Assembly: GCA_964455635.1 (NCBI GenBank)
Contig: CAYVWX010000029.1
Coordinates: 1 to 18,349 of the forward strand
DNA: 18,349 nucleotides
Direction of reading: 5' to 3'
From: B16-G9 sp964455635
Lineage (GTDB): Bacteria; Bacteroidota; Bacteroidia; Bacteroidales; F082
This document shows, piece after piece, positions 15,734-18,349 of this stretch. A program made the translations under genes and the position numbers. A model generated the notes under the pieces. It did not search any database. It had not been told where the DNA came from and was given only the letters and a program-made list of their open reading frames with translations. Numbering within the stretch: position 1 is the stretch's first letter; every line of letters starts with the position of its first letter.

Positions 15734-16966
15734 ATGCGATTTTCATTTTTTATAGCAAAACGATATCTGATTTCAAAAAAATCGCATAACCTGATTAACA
15801 TCATTTCGTACATATCCATGGGCGGGCTTATGGTTGGAACCGCTGCGCTGATAATTGTGCTATCGGTGTTTAATGGCTTCGAAGGGGTTATTAAATCGAT
15901 GTATCGTACAATTAATCCCGACCTGCTAATTACGGTAAAACAGGGTAAAACATTTCATTATTCCAAATTCCCCTACAAAAAAATACAACAGCTTCAGGGT
16001 GTTTATCAGCTTGTTAAGGTAGTTGAAGAAGATGCCTTGCTAAAGTATAACGACAAGCAGTTAATTGGGAAAATAAAGGGAGTTTCAGGAAATTTTGTAA
16101 AGGTAACCTCCATGGATTCTCTTATTCAGACCGGAGATTTTATTTTACAACAGGGCGATCAAAACTTTGCCGTTACCGGGGCCGGTGTTGCCTGGTTTTT
16201 GGGCATCAACCTACGCGATGTAAAACAACTGCTTTCCATTTATGTGCCCAAGCGCGGAAATGCTTCCTCATTTTCCATGCAAAGTGCATTTAACAACAAG
16301 CTGATACATCCCTCCGGCATTGTTTCTGTTCAGCAGGAAATTGATGACAAATATGTTTTTGTTCCGTTACGGTTTGCCCGGAGTTTGATGGATTATAAGG
16401 ATGAGGTTACTTCGGTAGAGATATATTTGAATCCGGAAACGGACACAAAAAAGGTTCAGCATGACATTAAAAAAATACTGGGCAATGCCTTTGAAGTAAA
16501 AAATCGAAACCAGCAAAACGCCACCCTGTACAAGGTAATGGAATCGGAAAAACTGGCCATTTACTTAATTCTGGTTTTTATTTTAATCCTGGCATCGTTT
16601 AATATGACAGGCTCCATATCGGTGTTGATAGTGGAAAAGAAAAAGGATATTGCCGTGCTGAAAAGCATGGGTGCCCATAAAAAAACGGTTAGCCGAATAT
16701 TTTTTTACGAAGGATTGATGATTGGCTTTATCGGGACGCTGGCAGGGTTGTTTATAGGGCTGGTGATTCTATTTTTACAACAGCATTACGGCCTGATTAA
16801 ACTGGGAGGAGGCAACGGAGCTTTTATTATTAACGCTTATCCTGTTAAAATGGAGTGGACCGATTTTATTTATGTTTTTGCAACCGTACAATTTATCAAC
16901 ATGCTGGCATCGTGGTATCCGGTAAAATACCTGCTTCGTAATTTTGAGGAGATGAGGTTAAAGTAA
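15734..16966 (+). CDS. LolC/LolE-type ABC transporter permease (FtsX family)
   Basis: This is a predicted inner-membrane permease of the MacB/FtsX superfamily, most like LolC/LolE, which release lipoproteins from the inner membrane to the periplasmic carrier LolA. It has 410 aa, the normal length. The N-terminus MRFSFFIAKRYLISKK is typical, then TM1 at about 20-45 with the NLINIISYISMGGLMVGTAA stretch. A large periplasmic domain covers about 50-270. Three C-terminal membrane segments lie at about 274-300, 322-350 and 375-402, enclosing the FtsX signature VEKKKDIAVLKSMGA. No ATPase gene (LolD type) is nearby, so the ATPase partner must be encoded elsewhere. Many lipoproteins are expected in such an organism, including the SusD and M3 proteins of this window. 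The start at 15734 is the first ATG and keeps the conserved N-terminus. Confidence 0.88.
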   Translation: MRFSFFIAKRYLISKKSHNLINIISYISMGGLMVGTAALIIVLSVFNGFEGVIKSMYRTINPDLLITVKQGKTFHYSKFPYKKIQQLQGVYQLVKVVEEDALLKYNDKQLIGKIKGVSGNFVKVTSMDSLIQTGDFILQQGDQNFAVTGAGVAWFLGINLRDVKQLLSIYVPKRGNASSFSMQSAFNNKLIHPSGIVSVQQEIDDKYVFVPLRFARSLMDYKDEVTSVEIYLNPETDTKKVQHDIKKILGNAFEVKNRNQQNATLYKVMESEKLAIYLILVFILILASFNMTGSISVLIVEKKKDIAVLKSMGAHKKTVSRIFFYEGLMIGFIGTLAGLFIGLVILFLQQHYGLIKLGGGNGAFIINAYPVKMEWTDFIYVFATVQFINMLASWYPVKYLLRNFEEMRLK

Positions 16967-16987
16967 TATGTGCGACATGAGATACCA

Positions 16988-17020
16988 AAAGAGGCTGCCT
17001 TTAAAAAAAGCAGCCTCTTT
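16988..17020. terminator. Bidirectional intrinsic terminator
   Basis: A perfect 11-bp stem, AAAGAGGCTGC (16988-16998) with GCAGCCTCTTT (17010-17020), encloses an 11-nt A/T loop. It lies 21 bp after the permease stop and 38 bp after the cytochrome stop on the opposite strand. Short T/A runs at both ends would let it work in both directions, although neither U-tract is long. Confidence 0.8.
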
Positions 17021-17058
17021 ACCTTAATAATTAACCAAAATTATTATGAGAATGAGAA

Positions 17059-18349
17059 TTAATTATGATAATCAGGGAAAGCTTCTTCGTCCTGGCCCAT
17101 TACCATCATATTTCTAATGTCGTCGGCAGTAATACCGGTAGCAGGCATTTCGCCGGCATCGGTACATCCGGCCTGAACATGTGCCCAGTCGAAAGGCATG
17201 CCCCAAACCGATTTATGCTGAATTTCGTGCGGGTCGTTTCTAAACATATCGCCCAGCCATTCGCCTTTGCAATAGATATTTATTTTGGATCCGTCGGCGC
17301 CATGACAACTTGAGCATTTTGCATTGTAAGTGGCTAAACCGGCAACAGCATCACCGTTTTTACCTATATCTGAAAATGTTTTGGTGCCGTTGGGATAGGT
17401 TCCGGTGGTGGTTAAGGTGTAAAAGTCATCGGTTTCATGTGCCGTTTCTTTAATAAACTTAACAAGATTCCAAATGTCGGACTCCGATAACAAACCGGTA
17501 TAGTCAGGCATGTCGTTGGTATAAGTTCCCGAATGAGGGTCGCGGCCGCCGGCATTGGCAATGGCATCATAAATTTGACGAATATTGTCGTTTACACGGG
17601 TATCGGTAATTAAGTTAACAGCAACAGCTTCGGGATAGGTATCGGAAGCCGGTTTATCGATAAGCACACCGTACTGCCCTTTTAAATCCCATCCGTGACA
17701 GGATTTACATCTGAAGAAATTGGGATTAGCACGCATATTGTCATCGGTAAGATTTTTGTAATCCAGCACCATATCGTACAAACGGGCACCTTCTACACCG
17801 TCGGCAGCATCATAAGCTTCCTGGTCGGAGTGCTCTTGGTAGCCCGGGAAAGCATTTTTATCCTGTCCCATAACCATCATGTTTCTAATATCATCATCGG
17901 TAATACCGGTTGCCGGCATTTCGCCTGCATCGGAACATCCGGCTTGCGAGTGCGCCCAGTCGAAAGGCATGCCCCAAACCGACTTATGCTGAATTTCGTG
18001 CGGGTCGTTTCTAAACATATCACCCAAATATTCACCTTTACAGTAGATATTAATTTTTGTACCATCAGCACCATGACAACTTGAACATTTTGCATTGTAA
18101 GTGGCCAAGCCGGCAGCGGCATTACCGTTTTTACCAATGTCGGAAAATGTTTTGGTACCGTTGGGATAGGTTCCGGTGGTGGTTAACGTATAAAAGTCAT
18201 CGGTTTGATGCGCCGTTTCCTTAATAAACTTAACAAGATCCCAAATATCGGATTCTGATAACAGGCTTGTATAATCCGGCATCTGATTAGTGTAAGTTCC
18301 CGAATGGGGATCGCGGCCACCGGCGTTGGCAATGGCATCATAAATTTCA
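17059..18349 (-). CDS. Tandem-repeat multihaem c-type cytochrome (5' end outside the window)
   Basis: This is a predicted exported electron-transfer protein; 429 codons plus a stop are visible. The frame stays open to the right edge with repeat sequence before the first internal methionine, so the ATG at 18280-18282 is not the true start. Three haem-attachment sites are visible: CSSCH at 18073-18087, CKSCH at 17695-17709 and CSSCH at 17302-17316. The unit is 257 residues (771 bp) with two class I cytochrome-like domains. The first has CKSCHGWDLKG and a likely Met axial ligand in MPDYTGLL. The second has CSSCHGADG and a likely Met ligand in GEMPATGI. Each second domain also has two extra cysteines (IYCKGE and QAGC). 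The last unit ends right after a truncated copy, with no sorting domain. Location is probably periplasmic or extracellular. Redox partners are unknown; no oxidase or reductase gene is adjacent. Confidence 0.88.
   Translation of the reverse strand, partial: EIYDAIANAGGRDPHSGTYTNQMPDYTSLLSESDIWDLVKFIKETAHQTDDFYTLTTTGTYPNGTKTFSDIGKNGNAAAGLATYNAKCSSCHGADGTKINIYCKGEYLGDMFRNDPHEIQHKSVWGMPFDWAHSQAGCSDAGEMPATGITDDDIRNMMVMGQDKNAFPGYQEHSDQEAYDAADGVEGARLYDMVLDYKNLTDDNMRANPNFFRCKSCHGWDLKGQYGVLIDKPASDTYPEAVAVNLITDTRVNDNIRQIYDAIANAGGRDPHSGTYTNDMPDYTGLLSESDIWNLVKFIKETAHETDDFYTLTTTGTYPNGTKTFSDIGKNGDAVAGLATYNAKCSSCHGADGSKINIYCKGEWLGDMFRNDPHEIQHKSVWGMPFDWAHVQAGCTDAGEMPATGITADDIRNMMVMGQDEEAFPDYHN
17065..18349 (-). 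repeat. 771-bp coding tandem repeat of the cytochrome gene
   Basis: Sequence at 17065-17578 recurs 771 bp later at about 17836-18349 with high identity. For example, the stretch around 17187-17249 matches 17958-18020 with very few differences. The three visible CXXCH sites also follow this period: 17302 and 18073 are exactly 771 bp apart. Differences between copies are mostly at third codon positions, which shows that the duplicated protein is under selection. About 1.67 units are inside the window. Confidence 0.9.

Noticed and set aside
18280..18282. ATG as the start of the cytochrome gene
   Set aside because: The same frame continues upstream to the edge with clear repeat sequence (for example NAGGRDPHSGTYTN), and this methionine is the counterpart of the probable axial ligand in MPDY.

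Overview
The window reads as chromosome of a Bacteroidota (Bacteroidetes) member. The grounds are a SusC/SusD pair, two proteins with C-terminal type IX secretion (T9SS) sorting domains, A-rich start regions that mostly lack Shine-Dalgarno sites, and several promoter boxes of the phylum's TAnnTTTG type. The gene set suits an environmental Bacteroidia (Marinilabiliales-like), but that finer placement is a guess. There are eight complete genes and one gene cut by the right edge. I see no tRNA, rRNA, CRISPR array, transposase or phage gene.

Layout. Positions 1-198 hold a cluster of short hairpins that looks like a dispersed REP-type element, then an inverted repeat. 199-3798 (+) encodes a large gingipain-like (family C25) cysteine peptidase secreted by the T9SS. 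A perfect 42-bp palindrome at 3890-3931 separates it from a convergent susD-susC pair (3953-8503, minus strand). A 397-bp AT-rich divergent region (8504-8900) carries promoters in both directions and a LacI-type operator-like palindrome. It leads to 8901-12206 (+), a 1101-aa secreted protein built from six SusE/SusF-like starch-binding-type repeats and two CBM9-like domains, ending in a T9SS tail. A strong terminator (12228-12261) closes it.

From 12299 to 16966 (+) lies a housekeeping-type run: an M3 (Dcp-like) metallopeptidase lipoprotein, ribosome maturation factor RbfA, a membrane-anchored class I methyltransferase with a His/Asp-rich insert, and a LolC/LolE-type ABC permease. A bidirectional terminator hairpin (16988-17020) follows. 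Convergent to it, 17059-18349 (minus, 5' end beyond the window) encodes a c-type cytochrome made of 257-residue tandem units, each with two CXXCH haem sites.

How the parts may work together: SusC/SusD and the divergent multi-CBM protein probably form one glycan-capture unit. The CBM protein would bind an alpha-glucan-like polymer at the cell surface, and the SusCD complex would import oligosaccharides. No glycoside hydrolase, regulator or T9SS machinery gene is present here, so the enzymes must lie elsewhere. The C25 peptidase and the repeat cytochrome are probably independent exported functions. The most unusual points are the SusE/F-repeat plus CBM9 plus T9SS architecture, and the internally duplicated dihaem cytochrome that runs out of the window.
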